This document shows positions 22,525 to 34,564 of a DNA stretch of 64,000 nt, in pieces (the stretch's first letter is position 1; each line of letters starts with the position of its first letter). Location of the stretch: NCBI GenBank assembly GCA_037903355.1, contig JBAJFE010000031.1:1-64000 (forward strand). Direction: 5' to 3'. This stretch comes from Trichuris trichiura. Its lineage: Eukaryota; Nematoda; Enoplea; Trichinellida; Trichuridae. Position numbers and translations under genes: made by a program. The notes beneath the pieces are model-generated. The model saw only the letters and a list, made by a program, of their open reading frames with translations. It was not told the DNA's origin and searched no databases.

Positions 22525-23135
22525 CTACGATGTTCGGGTATTTATGGGAGGGGAAAGGGCGCCATTCAGTATGGAACAACCCGTTTTACTGATAACAGAT
22601 GTCCATTTCGAGCTGATCTCCACCCCTTTGTTACGGTTAATGGATGTGTTATTGCGAAAGAACAGAGACTCCTTTATTCGCCTAATGCGGAAATGGCTCT
22701 CGCGCAAATAATCGCCGGGTGCAGGTCACGTGAGCATTGAGAGGAATGCTCAGCGACCGCGAAGGTGTTCTTCGCCTTTTCCATGGGTTGTAATGATGGA
22801 ATTGTTCTTACACGTCCCGGACGTGTCCTGTATATTCGGTTCAGCTCATCTTCCACGGTCCGGTAACTGTTGAGCGAATTTATGTGCTCTTTGCATCTGT
22901 CAAATAAGGTATTGCCCGTTTCTCCTATGTAGCAGGCGTTGCAATCACAATGAATCACATAAACGACGCCTGGACTCTGTTCAAATGGAACTTTTATCTT
23001 ATCGTCCCGGACTAAGGAACGAAGGTTGGGGGAAAACTTGAAAAAAATGCGGGAGGCGTACTGGCGTCCCAGAGGATGCAAGTGTTCCCCCAGGCTGACG
23101 TAGTAAGGTATCGTGATGACTGGAAGGGGATCCCC
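22525..23135 (-). pseudogene. GIY-YIG end of a second Penelope-like polyprotein
   Basis: Reads IPYYVSLGEHLHPLGRQYAS, FSPNLRSLVRDDKIKVPFEQ, then the GIY-YIG core GVVYVIHCDCNACYIGETGN with DRCKEHI, then FAVAEHSSQCSRDLHPAII. The frame then stops, and the C-terminal tail (RIRRIKESLFFRNNTSINRN) continues in another frame, so at least one frameshift is present. Only the endonuclease part survives. Confidence 0.8.
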
Positions 23136-23205
23136 CTCACTCGTTTTATATGCAAATGCAAACGGGAAAAATCCATGTACGTCTATTGTTCAACAACCAA
23201 ACCCG

Positions 23206-24100
23206 TTACAAGCCATACGCCTTTAAATTTGTTTTGTTGTTATTGTGTAACACGAAAATCTTGTAACGGGTCGATTGTGCAGAGAAGTATGCATGGGTTT
23301 TTTCCTGTTCAATGTTGCCATGAAGGCGAGTCAAATAACTAAAAAAATGTTTAATCTCGTTCAAGGCAAAAAACTGAAACAAAAGTTTGGCGGAGCTTCC
23401 GGCTGACACTTGAGCCTTCAGCTGCGCTAGTAATAGTTGGCCTCCAACCAAATTTGCCTCTTGTGAACGGTGAACAAACTCTTAGGAAAAAAGCAGACTT
23501 GGACAAACGTATGAAGATATGCAAGTCGCCTGCTCTGATGTCTTCTGTTCGTTAAGCGGCCCTTGCCCTCCTTCAGTTAACCTCCCTAGCATTGGCAAAC
23601 TTAACCTACTTTTACACAACACTTCGACTGACCATCCTATTCTGCGCTGTGTTTCAGCTGAGGACGGCTTCCAATGCAGTTGCTCCGAAGCTGATCCAGC
23701 CATGTGTGTACAGCCTCGACAGATCGAGCTTCGACCTAACAGGCGCACATAGGGTTTTCGAAAGGAGTAGGAAATCCTCCTAAGACGCAAACAAAGTTGG
23801 AGGCCACCTGCTACTTCCGCTGACGAACGCTCAAGTGTGAGCCGAAAGCTTCTACAAACTTTTGTTTAACTATTTCGCATTAGATGAAACTAAAAAGTTT
23901 TTTACTTATCTGACTCATTTTCAAGGCAACATCGAACGGGAAAAAATCCATCCACACTTCCCATGTTATGTCATTGTCATATTATACCATGCTACTTATT
24001 TCTTATTGAACACAGGATGCTCTTTCACGGGTCCACAGACTTTCATGGGGGAGTATCTTGTTTACGGCATTGTATTGACCGTTGATGACTGTATTACGCT
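23206..24100. repeat. Head-to-head pair of a coding-like repeat unit
   Basis: A unit with a protein-like segment (KLLFNYFALDETKKFFTYLT, then GNIEREKI) lies on the + strand at about 23480-23965. A second copy lies inverted at 23206-23451 (KLLFQFFALNEIKHFFSYLT, then GNIEQEKT). A third, direct copy is at 29772-30190. All are degenerate and I do not know the source gene; it may be part of a transposon. The + strand unit also shares a nucleotide block (CTCCTTCAGTTAACCTCC) with the third copy. Confidence 0.6.
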
Positions 24101-24201
24101 ATAATGCGTCATACACATGCTATGTTTTGTTATTATGTTATGCTATTGTTATCTAATGACATGTTATACACACGACATGCTCTACCAGTGATGCTCTAGT
24201 C

Positions 24202-25039
24202 CAGTGATTCCCAACGGGGGTCCCAGGGCCCCCTTGGAGGCCTTGAAAAACTTGAAGGGAGCCCTGGGAAAGATTGGGGATTTTGGGGGTCCCTGGTAGT
24301 AGGTGCCGCAGGACGAGAGCGATCCTGCGTTCAGGATAGTGAGGCGAGGCGAGTTGAGATTGCTCCTGACGACTATCGAGCCGGACGTGGATAAATTAGC
24401 AGCACTGCACCATACCCAGTCGTCGCACTGAGGTAAGATCAAGCGACTGTTGTCTTGCTCTGAGGAAATACTGAATTTAGATTCAGTGTTGCGCAGCCCT
24501 GAGAACAGCATCGCAGCCTGACTTACATATTGCGCTACCATTGCTAACAGCCCAAAAAATTGAAGAAAGAGGAAACCCAGTGCGGCGCTTGTACTCTGAA
24601 AGCTCCCTGATCTGCAATTACCCTGCTTAAGTCCGGCAATACGAAAAGAACGCCTTCTGTGCCAACTAAAGAATTAAAGGCGTTCATGGCTTCGAATATC
24701 GTGAAGGAGCTTTTGCCGTATATGGCAGCCGGCTTCCTTACTAGAAATTTCGCTGTAGTGTAGAAAAAAAATTTGGTGTTCAGGTTAACAAGCTTTTTAA
24801 TGACGGCTCGGCTTAACTGTTTTGCTTTGGCATACACGGTAGGTAGCGAAGTCAATTCTACATTCTGCAGCCTGTTTCAGGTGTTGAACTACTTGTACAA
24901 ATTCACAGCAACGTAACCACAATAGGCGCACCTGAGGATAACAGAAGCAGGAGAATTACGTTAGGGAGAATGACGGGGGCCCCGGCAAGTTGAAGGTCGC
25001 GAAAGGAGGCCCTGGCTCCAAAAAGGTCACGAAACACTG
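24202..25039. mobile_element. hAT element (838 bp) with perfect target-site duplication
   Basis: Begins CAGTGATTCCCAAC and ends GAAACACTG; the 8-bp duplication CTCTAGTC flanks it exactly (24194-24201 and 25040-25047). Both ends are rich in GGGCCCCC runs. An open frame on the - strand (24544-24855) has protein-like composition but no motif I know. It is inserted in a degenerate 'GTTATG' satellite. Confidence 0.92.
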
Positions 25040-25049
25040 CTCTAGTCTA

Positions 25050-28000
25050 TCATAATGGTATGCAGGTGTTAAGCTCTCACGTATTATGTGAATGATTAGT
25101 CATCCCTTTGTTGCTAAGCTATTCAGTTGCAGCCTTGTAATGATATAATTAACATTGCGCATGATTACTCCGTCCTCATATTGTGATACTGTGACATTAC
25201 GTCGTAAAGTTATAAACTTTTTTGTGCATAATTAGTTCTTGCTCTGATATTATGCTATTGCGCCATTACGTTGTTATGTAGCAATACGTCTCGCACACCA
25301 TCAGTTTTTCCATTCTCGTTACGCTACTGTGCTACAACGTCGTCACGTTGTAACGAAAATTGTACATGACGACTATTTCCTTTCCGACGGCGCCACTCTT
25401 CCATGTTCGGTATCGTGCACTAATGTATTTTCTGCATCATTAGTCAATGCTTTGTGATTTCGCTACTGTCGCAAAATGTAATCCAAACAATTGCATGCAA
25501 TCAAGGGTATTCTGTTGTAACACACCTTGCGCATGATTAGTCCTTCCTTCCCGATTTCCCAATTGTGCTCTGTCGAGTATATGTTCTGTACTCGGTTGTA
25601 ATCTATTTTGTGCATGATTAGTTCATCGATTGTGATTTCGGTACTGTGTTATGTTGTGTATTGTGTTGTACTGTATTTTCTGCATGATTAGTTTGTGGTT
25701 TGTGGATTCGCTACTGTGCTATGTTGGGTATTGCATTATAATGTATTTTGTGCATGATTAGTTTATGGTATGTGAATTTCGCCATTGTGTTATCTTGGAT
25801 ATTGTATTATAACGTATTTCGTGCATGATTAGTTTATGGTTAGTGATTTCCGCACCGTGTCATGTTGTGTATTGTGTTGTAATGCATTTTGTGCACGATT
25901 AGGTTATGGTTTGTGATTTCGCTACTGTGCTATGTTGGGTATTGTATCATAATGTATTTTGTGCATGATTAGTTTATGGTTTGTGATTTCGCTACTGTGC
26001 TATGTTGGGTATTGTATTCTAATCTATTTTGTGCATGATTAGTTTATGGCTTGTGATTTCGCTATTGTGTTACTTTGGGTATTGTATTATAATGTATTTC
26101 GTGAATGATTAGTTTATGGTTTATGATTTCGCTAATGTGCTACGTTGGGTATTGTGTTGTAATGTATTTTGTGCATGATTAGTTTATGGTTTGTGATTAC
26201 GCTACTGCGTTACGTTGTGTATTGTATTATAATGTATTTTGTGCATGATTAGTTTATGGTTTGTGATTTCGCTATTGTGTTACTTTGGGTATTGTATTAT
26301 AATGTATTTTGTGCGTGATTAGTTTATGGTTTGTGGTTTCGCTACTGTGATATGGTGGGTATTGTATCATAATGTGTTTTGTGCATGATTAGTTTATGGT
26401 TTGTGATTTCGCTATTGTGTTACTTTGGGTATTGCATTATAAAATATTTCGTGCATGATTAGTTTATGGTTTGTGATTTCGCTAATGTGCTACGTTGGGT
26501 ATTGTGCTGTAATGTATTTTGTGCATGATTAGTTTATGGTTTGTGGTTTCGCCATTGTGTTATATTGGGTATTGTATTATGTATTTTGTGCATGATTAGT
26601 TTATGGTTTGTGGTTTCGCTATTGTGCTATGCTGGGTATTGTATTCTAATCTATTTTGTGCATGATTAGTTTATGGTTTGTGATTTCGCTACTGCGTTTT
26701 GTTGCGTATTGTATTATAATGTATTTAGTGCATGATTAGTTTATGGTTTGTGATTACGCTACTGTGTTTTGTTGCGTATTATGTTGTAATGTATTTTATG
26801 CATGATTAGTTTATGGCTTGTGATTTCGCTATTGTGTTACTTTGGCTATTGTATTATAATGTATTTCGTGCATGATTAGTTTATGGTTTGTGATTTCGCT
26901 AATGTGCTACGTTGGGTATTGTGTTGTAATGTATTTCGTGAATGATTAGTTTATGGTTTGTGATTACGCTACTGTGTTTTTTTGCGTACTGTGTTGTAAT
27001 GTACTTTATGCATGATTAGTTTATGGCTTGTGATTTCGCTACTGTGCTATGTTGGGTATTGTATTCTAATCTATTTTGTGCATGATTAGTTTATGGCTTG
27101 TGATTTCGCTATTGTGTTACTTTGGGTATTGTATTAGAATGTATTTCGTGAATGATTAGTTTATGGTTTGTGATTTCGCTAATGTGCTACGTTGGGTATT
27201 GTGTTGTAATGTATTTTGTGCATGATTAGTTTATGGTTTGTGATTACGCTACTGCGTTATGTTGTGTATTGTATTATAACGTATTTTGTGCATGATTAGT
27301 TTATGGTTTGTGATTTCGCTATTGTGTTACTTTGGGTATTGTATTATAATGTATTTTGTGCATGATTAGTTTATGGTTTGTGGTTTCGCTACTGTGATAT
27401 GTTGGGTATTGTATCATAATGTATTTTGTGCATGATTAGTTTATGGTTTGATTTCGCTATTGTGTTACTTTGGGTATTGTGTTATAATATATTTCGTGCA
27501 TGATTAGTTTATGGTTTGTGATTTCGCTAATGTGCTACGTTGAGTATTGTGTTGTAATGTATTTTGTGCATGATTAGTTTATGGTTTGTGATTTCGCCAT
27601 TGTGTTATATTGGGTATTGTATTATAATGTATTTTGTGCATGATTAGTTTATGGCTTGTGGTTTCGCTATTGTGCTATGTTGGGTATTGTATTCTAATCT
27701 ATTTTGTGCATGATTAGTTTATGGTTTGATTTCGCTATTGTGTTACTTTGGGTATTGTATTATAATGTATTTCGTGCATGATTAGTTTATGGTTTGTGAT
27801 TTCGCTAATGTACTACGTTGGGTATTGTATTGTAATGTATTTTGTGCATGATTAGTTTATGGTTTGTGATTACGCTACTGCGTTATGTTGTGTATTGTAT
27901 TATAACGTATTTTGTGCATGATTAGTTTATGGTTTGTGATTTCCCTATTGTGATACTTTGGGTATTGCATTGTAATGTATTTTGTGCATGATTAGTTTAT

Positions 28001-28300
28001 GGTTTGTGATTTCGCTATTGTGTTACTTTGCGTATTGTATTATAATGTATTTTGTGCATGATTAGTTTATGGTTTGTGATTACGCTACTGTGTTTTGTTG
28101 CGTATTGTGTTGTAATGTATTTTATGCATGATTAGTTTATAGTTTGTGATTTCGCTATTGTGTTACTTTGGGTATTATATTATAATGTATTTTGTGCATG
28201 ATTAGTTTATGGTTTGTGATTTCGCTATTGTGTTACTTTGGGTATTGTATTATAATGTATCTTGTGCATGATAGGTTATGGTTTGTGATTTAGCTGCTGT
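25050..28300 (+). repeat. Satellite family 2, about 70-bp unit, direct array
   Basis: Degenerate units up to about 25560 grade into regular copies of a 70-bp unit with GTGCATGATTAGTTTATGG, TTTGTGATTTCGCTA, GTTGGGTATTGTATTATAATG. Successive unit marks are 70-71 bp apart. It shares the GCATGATTAG and TAATGTATTTTGTG segments with family 1, so both come from one ancestor. Several multi-unit blocks recur, suggesting higher-order repeats. Confidence 0.95.
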
Positions 28301-29632
28301 AACCTAATCGTGCACAAGACATTACAACACAATACCTAACATAACACATTAGCGAAATCACAAACCATAAACTAATCATGCATAAAATACATTACAACAC
28401 AATACGCAACAAAACGCAGTAGCGAAATCACAAACCATAAACTAATCATGCACAAAATACGTTATAATACAATACCCAAAGTAACACAATAGCGAAGTCA
28501 CAAACCATAAACTAATCATGCATAAAATACATTACAACACAATACGCAAAAAAAACACAGTAGCGTAATCACAAACCATAAACTAATCATGCACGAAATA
28601 CATTATAATACAATACGCAAAGTAACACAATAGCGAAATCACAAACCATAAACTAATCATGCACAAAATACATTACAATGCAATACCCAAAGTATCACAA
28701 TAGGGAAATCACAAACCATAAAGTAATCATGCACAAAATACATTATAATACAACGCCCAATATAACACAAAGGCGAAATCACAAACCACAAACTAATCAT
28801 GCACAAAATACATTATACTACAATACCCAAAGTAGCACAATAGCGAAATCACAAACCATAAACTAATCATGCACAAAATACATTATAATACAATATCCAA
28901 AGTAACAGAATAGCGAAATCACAAACCGTAAACTAATCACAAAATACATTACAACACAATACGCAACATATTACAGTAGCGAAATCACAAACCATAAACT
29001 AATCATGCATAAAATACATTACAACACAATACGCAACAAAACACAGTAGCGTAATCACAAACCATAAACTAATCATGCACAAAATACATTGCAACACAAT
29101 ACGCAACATATTACAGTAGCGAAATCACAAACCATAAACTAATCATGCACGAAATACATTATAATACAATACCCAACATAGCACAGTAGCGAAATCACAA
29201 ACCATAAACTAATCATGCGCAAAATACATTGCAACACAATACGCAACATATCACAGTAGTGAAATCACAAACCATAAATTAATCATACATAAAATACATT
29301 TCAACGCAATACGCAACATAACACGATAGCGAAATCACAAACCATAAACTAATCATGCACTAAATACATTACGATACAATACCCAACATAACACAGTAGC
29401 GAAATCACAAACCATAAACTAATCATGCACAAAATACATTACAACGCAGTGCGCAACATAACACAGTTGCGAAATGACAAACCATAAACTAATCACGCAA
29501 AAAGTATGTTACGACACAATACCCAACATAACACAGTTCCGAAATCACAAAGTATAAACTAATCATGCACGAAATACATTACAGCACAATGGAGGATATA
29601 ATACAACAGCAAAATGACAAACCATAGTCCGT
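28301..29632 (-). repeat. Satellite family 2, inverted block
   Basis: From about 28301 the same unit runs in the opposite direction (AAACCATAAACTAATCATGCAC...). Together with the direct array it forms a kilobase-scale inverted repeat. Frames in it, such as 28678-28866, are repeat artefacts. Confidence 0.95.
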
Positions 29633-29771
29633 GCATGGATGCGAGATTGAGTGATATGTATCTGTGATAGCTTTTTTTTCGTGACGCGAGAAGCTTAGAA
29701 ACGGATACCAAGGGCTTTGGGAAATACCAGACTTCGGAAAATGTACGGAAGCATGCAGCTGGCCCACTATG

Positions 29772-30190
29772 ACGTCTTGTGTTCAGTGGAGTGCCCTTGG
29801 TGTCCTTCAGTTAACCTCCTTAGCTTCAGCAAACTTGACCTACTTTTAGACGACGCTTAACCGGGACTTTGACTGACCATCCCATTCTGCATTGTGCATC
29901 CGCTGAGGACAGCTTCCAGTGCAGGTGCTTTGAAGCTGATCCAGCCATGTGTATACAACGTCGAAAGGTCAAGGTTCGACCTAACAGGCGCGCGCATGAT
30001 TTTCGGAAGGTGTAGGAGCTTCTGGTAAGAGGCAAACTCAGTTAATGGCCAACTACTACTTGCGCTGGCTACAGCTCAAGCGTGGGCTAAAAGCTTCACC
30101 AAAGTTCTGTTTTAATCTTTTGCCTTGAAGGAGATGAAAAAGTTTTTTGCTTATTTGACTCGTCTTCTTGGCAACATGGAGCAGGAAAAA
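29772..30190 (+). repeat. Third copy of the coding-like repeat unit
   Basis: Matches 23540-23965 (CCTTCAGTTAACCTCCTTAGC; protein-like FAYLTRLLGNMEQEKI). Degenerate, function unknown. Confidence 0.6.
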
Positions 30191-30480
30191 ATCTGTGTAC
30201 ATTTCTATGTTATTATATTTTGTTGCGTTATATTATCTGTATGTTATATTATGCTATGTTATTATTTTATGATGTTTTGCATGCATGTTATGTTATGCCT
30301 TGTTATTATGTTTTGTTATCATTGTGTTATATCATGTTATACACATTTTGTGTTCTGGTTTGTTATTATGTTATGTTATCGTTATGTTATAATGTTGTGT
30401 ACCTGTTGTGCTTTTTTGTTATTACGTGCTGTTACCGTTATGTTATAATATGTTGTGTGAATGTCATGTTATGCTTTAAC
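30191..30480 (+). repeat. Degenerate 'GTTATG' satellite
   Basis: T/G/A-rich tandem sequence with repeated ATGTTATG, TTGTTATTATG and GTTATATCATG, also present at 24100-24190, 31320-31570 and 32203-32290. Units look about 65-70 bp long but are poorly kept; probably a distant cousin of families 1 and 2. Confidence 0.7.
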
Positions 30481-31290
30481 ATAATAGTACGGACGAACTA
30501 CCCATTCAACGTTTCTTTCGCGAAGCTTTCAAGAAACTCCGGTTCCCGTCTTCAGCGCATGAAAACGGACAGAGCGAATCCTACCATGGCACTATTCAGA
30601 ACAAGTGCTTTAAACCGCGGAGATCTTTGGACGTAAATGATTTACAAAATTAAAATGAGGGGAGATGGGTTTGGTAGGAAAGTTAAGAGTAACAGAGAGC
30701 AGAGAGGATGGAGTTGTTTAAAAGAGGGAGGATAAATGAAATGCAAAGGAAAAAGGGGAAAAGGAAAATGGAGGAAAAGGGAAAGGAAAAAAAGAATAAA
30801 GGAACAAAAAACAATTGGGGGACTTAAGGGATTTCCAAAGACACCGTCGAGCACCGTTATTGTTCCTGTTCAGGCGATTCGTGTAGGAGGCAGCAGTTTG
30901 TAGCCCTGATGATGTTTGCACAGGAGTCACTTACTGTCATGCCGTTGTCCCTGTTGACGTTTGAATAGAACTTTATATAAAATGCTTCTTTAACCTTCCT
31001 GATCATGAATTGTCTTTCTTTGCACATCACCTTGGCACGCAGTTGACCCCTGCGCTGCGCTGCATGTTGTGCTACTGCTGAAGTCTGGATGGCCTGCTCC
31101 ATAGCATCTCACGGCTCCAGTGTGGGCAGACGTCCACGTTACATATTGGACGGTTCTCTGTCCAATCAGCTGACTGCACTCCTTTACCTCTTTAAGGAGC
31201 TCATGTGCTCGTGGATTCTATGTGCCAACGTATTGCATGTTTCCCTAATCTATGAGGCTGAACATTCACATTTTATTTCATAAACCACCC
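30481..31290 (-). mobile_element. Penelope-like fragment 3
   Basis: On the - strand a decayed GIY-YIG region (IRETCNTLAHRIHEHMSSLK) is followed by AIQTSAVAQHAAQRRGQL and KVKEAFYIKFYSNVNRDNG, matching the C-terminus of the copies at 20265 and 22525. A hammerhead-like core follows downstream. Stops and frameshifts make it non-coding. Confidence 0.78.
30527..30555 (-). ncRNA. Hammerhead-ribozyme-like core 4
   Basis: On the - strand: CTGAAGA, a wobble-containing stem II (CGGGAA / TTTCTTG with a short loop), GAAA. Weaker stem than copies 1, 3 and 5. Confidence 0.4.
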
Positions 31291-31577
31291 CAGGGCAATG
31301 GTCCAGTGGTCTTTATGTAACCGTTACGTTATAACTTGCTGTATACATGTTGTGTTATGGATTGTTATAATGCTATGGTATTGTAGTGTAATGATGTGTT
31401 TTACGCATGTTATGTTATTGCTATGCTGTACTAAGTTATATACACGTAATGTTATGGTATGTTATTTTGTTAGGCTGTTGTTGTGTCATATCATGTCATA
31501 TACATGCAATGTTTTGCTTTGCTGTTATGTTGTGTTAATGCTATGTTCTAACGTGTTACATGAATGTTATGTTATAA

Positions 31578-32202
31578 CAGTGGTTCCCAAACGTTCTGTG
31601 TCATCGCCTCCTTTTTAAGCAAACGCTTTGTCATCGCCCCCTGCGGCTCTCTCACTCGTGGACTACGCAGACTAAAGACTTGAGGGTGAAGATAGTCGCG
31701 ATGCTTCACAGTTATCGGTTTACTAACTTTCTCTGCATATTAAACGGGTTGCCTTCCGTAAAAATAAAATCATGAGGCCTTGCGGATCATTACAAGCCGC
31801 GTATGTTAAAATTCGAAATGAAAAATTCCTAGTGATGAAATCCTGAATAAATAAATCTCGAACGGTCAAAATCTTGATCCGTCGAAGCCTGAAGTCCTGA
31901 ACGATCAATAACCAGAAAATAAAATTACTTGAATAAAAGATGGGGCAAGACAGTGGTAGTTTTTCTTTTCAAGATTTTATCCTTTCAGCTTTCTGACCGT
32001 CCAGGGCTTTGACTTCAAAATTTTGGCTGTCTCTGCACCACAAGACGTTCTGTGTGCAATGTGACAGAACAACGCGAAGTAGCTGCTCTTCCCTAAATCA
32101 TTCGCTAACCCCTAAATTTCCATGCGTCACTTCGAACACATCATCCCGTTGAGACGATTACCGCCCCCAAGGAGGCGACAACGTTTACTTTGAGAATCAC
32201 TG
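31578..32202. mobile_element. hAT element (625 bp)
   Basis: Begins CAGTGGTTCCCAAACG and ends TTTGAGAATCACTG. Flanking octamers TGTTATAA (31570-31577) and TGTTATGG (32203-32210) match at 6 of 8 bases, fitting an older target-site duplication in the 'GTTATG' satellite. No transposase seen. Confidence 0.8.
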
Positions 32203-32298
32203 TGTTATGGTTTGTTATTATATTATATTACATTGTATACATGTTATGTTATGTTATTGTTTTATGTTGTGTTTTATTATATACCTTTTACATATACA

Positions 32299-34564
32299 CA
32301 GTGGAACCTCTAAATTTAACCGAAATTTGACAAGTTGGTTGGTCCGCTCATAAAAAAGGCGCTGGGAAAACCTCTATACTTTGACCACTTTCGTAAGTGG
32401 GAATTTGACGGTTTTAACCATGACGTGGTATATCGATCCAATGCTGGTTTGCTGTCAATACGTTGACTATTTCAATTTGCTCTGTATCAGTCGCTAGCAG
32501 CTGTTGACCGTCAGTGCCTGAATGTGCTGTTCCTCAACGTTGCGAAGTTTTTCACTGCCGTGCATTGGAGATTCCTGAGGAGACGGCTCTGTCGTTTTGA
32601 CGATGCTTCTTTTATGCTTTCTAGCGTACCTTGCGCGTTTTCTCATTTACATGACCTCCCACCTAGGCGTCGACAGCATTCTCCCATGGCGCGAAAAATA
32701 ACGAATCGAGCCTAATTGTATTAGTTCACATGGAGCTCAATTCTATTCATTCGTTTTCTTGCACCGGTGCGGGTGGTGCCCTTGCGTTTTTTATGAGTAA
32801 GGGTATTCCGACTTACGCAGCAACAGCTACCAAGCGGGTTACGGTTTGCACCATGGCCGAACGGAAAGAATCGAGAGAGTTGGCACTGGACGAAAAGTGC
32901 AACTTATCCGCTTTCTTGAAGCCAACAGTCAAAGGCAGACAGCGAGCGGTTCCATGCCAGCAAGACTACCGTTAGCAACATCCAGAGACGTAAACGTAAA
33001 TACTTGGAAAGATATAATAAGGAAAGCAGAGACATGCACCGAAAAAGGAAAACCTCCCTCGATCAAGTCAATGTAACAGCGTTAAGTTGGTTTAGGTAAA
33101 TGAGAGCAGCTGATCAACGCATCCTTGACCCAATGATCTGGGAGATTGCTAGAACGTTCGCTCTGGAATTTGGGTTGACAGGTTTCCAAGCCTTAAGCGG
33201 TTGGTTCGAAAAGTTAAAGTCCCTCATAAGATCTCCCAGAAAATCTTATGCGATTGTCGAAGTCTTGGAAGACTTCATCGCGAAGTTTCGTTATTTCATC
33301 ACTGGCTTCAAGGAGGGAGACATTTTCAAAATTGAAGAATTCGGTTGCTCTTCAAGGCTATGCCTGATGGAAGCCTTTTACTAAAAAGCGACAAATGCAA
33401 AAGGGGGAGCTCTCCAAAGAACGCTTAACTGTGCTTCTTTGCGTTAATGTAGCTAGGGAGAAGTTGAAGCCATTGGTCATTGCTAAATCAGTGAAACCCC
33501 ACGCATTTAGGAACTTGAGAACTGACAACCTCCCTGTCATTTGGAGATCAAATAAATGCGTCTGGATGGCAGCCACCATATTTGAGGAGTGGGTAAAAAG
33601 TGTCGGCCGACAGATGAAGCGAATGAAAAGGTCCATCTTTTTGGTAGTAGACAACTGTCTGAGCCGTCCCCGCGTGAGGCTCCTCACAAACGTCACGTTG
33701 AAGTTCCTGCCGCCAAACACTTCCTCAAACACCCAGCGTCTAGATCAAGAAGTAATCAAGACATTTAAAGCAAAATATAGGGCTCAGTTTGTGCAATAGG
33801 TCATTAGCAAAGCAAAAGTCACCAGTTCATCTGTGGGAGCGACTTTGATTGCTGCGTTCATTAATGCTTTGAACGCCGTATTTTGGATCAGCTCTTCCTG
33901 CACTAAGGTTGAACCGGAGGCAATAAGGAAGTGCTTCAGGAGAGCTGCATTTGTCAGATACGAAGAGGATAGTGTCGAACTCCAGCCTGATAGTCTGACT
34001 CGCAAGGCAGAGATTGAAGGAGCAGATTTCGAAGATTTCGTTGCAATAGACGAAGAGGCGGCCACTTCTATCGAACCTGATCCACAAGCAATCTTCCAAT
34101 TTATACTAGCCGAAGCGAGAATGAGCGTAGAAGCAAACAGCACGGGAGACGACGCAGAGGAGGAAAGTGACAATGAGACAGAAATGGTACAAAAGCTGAA
34201 GGAAGAGGACATCAGGTGCATGTTAGCGGAGCTGGAGTGTTTTGCTGGTGAAAAATGCCCAGAGATATGGAGAGGGGTAGTTACCGCGGAGGCCGCCCTT
34301 ATGTTAGTAGTAAGAGCAAGCATCTGACTAGAATTGACACTTTTTCAGTAAGTATTCTAGTCCCTGAAAAGCCTTGTGCATTATTTTACAACGACGTTAT
34401 TTTTATGCACCTCGCCATTTAATATACCTCCAGTAGATGCTGTGCAACAAAATAAGACGCGTACAAATACTAATCTATTCAGCCAAGCCACTTATATCCA
34501 CAGCCTCCCTATGCTGAGCAGTTCCCCCAGTCTGTTGGGTGGCCAACTTACGGAGGTTCAACTG
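32299..34564 (+). mobile_element. Second Tigger-type transposon, decayed
   Basis: Left end CAGTGGAACCTC at 32299; the inverted counterpart GAGGTTCAACTG ends at 34564 (11 of 12 bases). The transposase remnant between them runs in the same direction. A TA duplication is not obvious at either end. Confidence 0.68.
32849..34327 (+). pseudogene. Tigger (pogo-like) transposase, frameshifted
   Basis: Helix-turn-helix part starts MAERKESRELALDEKC and changes frame to LIRFLEANSQRQTA. A Tc5-type DNA-binding block follows (MRAADQRILDPMIWEIARTF, then GFQALSGWFEKLKSL). The DDE core follows: GELSKERLTVLLCVNVA, IFEEWVKSVGRQMKRMKRSI, LVVDNC (second acid kept), FLPPNTSS and LDQEVIKTFKAKYR (third acid kept). 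The first acid lies in a damaged region (EEFGCSS instead of the usual DETGL). At least three frame changes or stops separate the pieces; the C-terminal acidic tail runs to 34327. Confidence 0.85.

Larger units (their letters stand above)
22450..23135 (-). mobile_element. Penelope-like fragment with GIY-YIG domain
   Basis: A second, clearly different Penelope-like element, truncated to its C-terminal part. The coding remnant and a hammerhead-like core near its 3' end are in the expected order on the - strand. Confidence 0.82.

Noticed and set aside
28678..28866. Frame with repeated NHKPQTNHAQNT-type peptide
   Set aside because: Artefact of satellite family 2; the unit length is not a multiple of three, so no frame persists.
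18061..29632. CRISPR-like regular repeats
   Set aside because: There are no unique spacers; adjacent units are variants of one 68-70-bp sequence, in a eukaryotic context.
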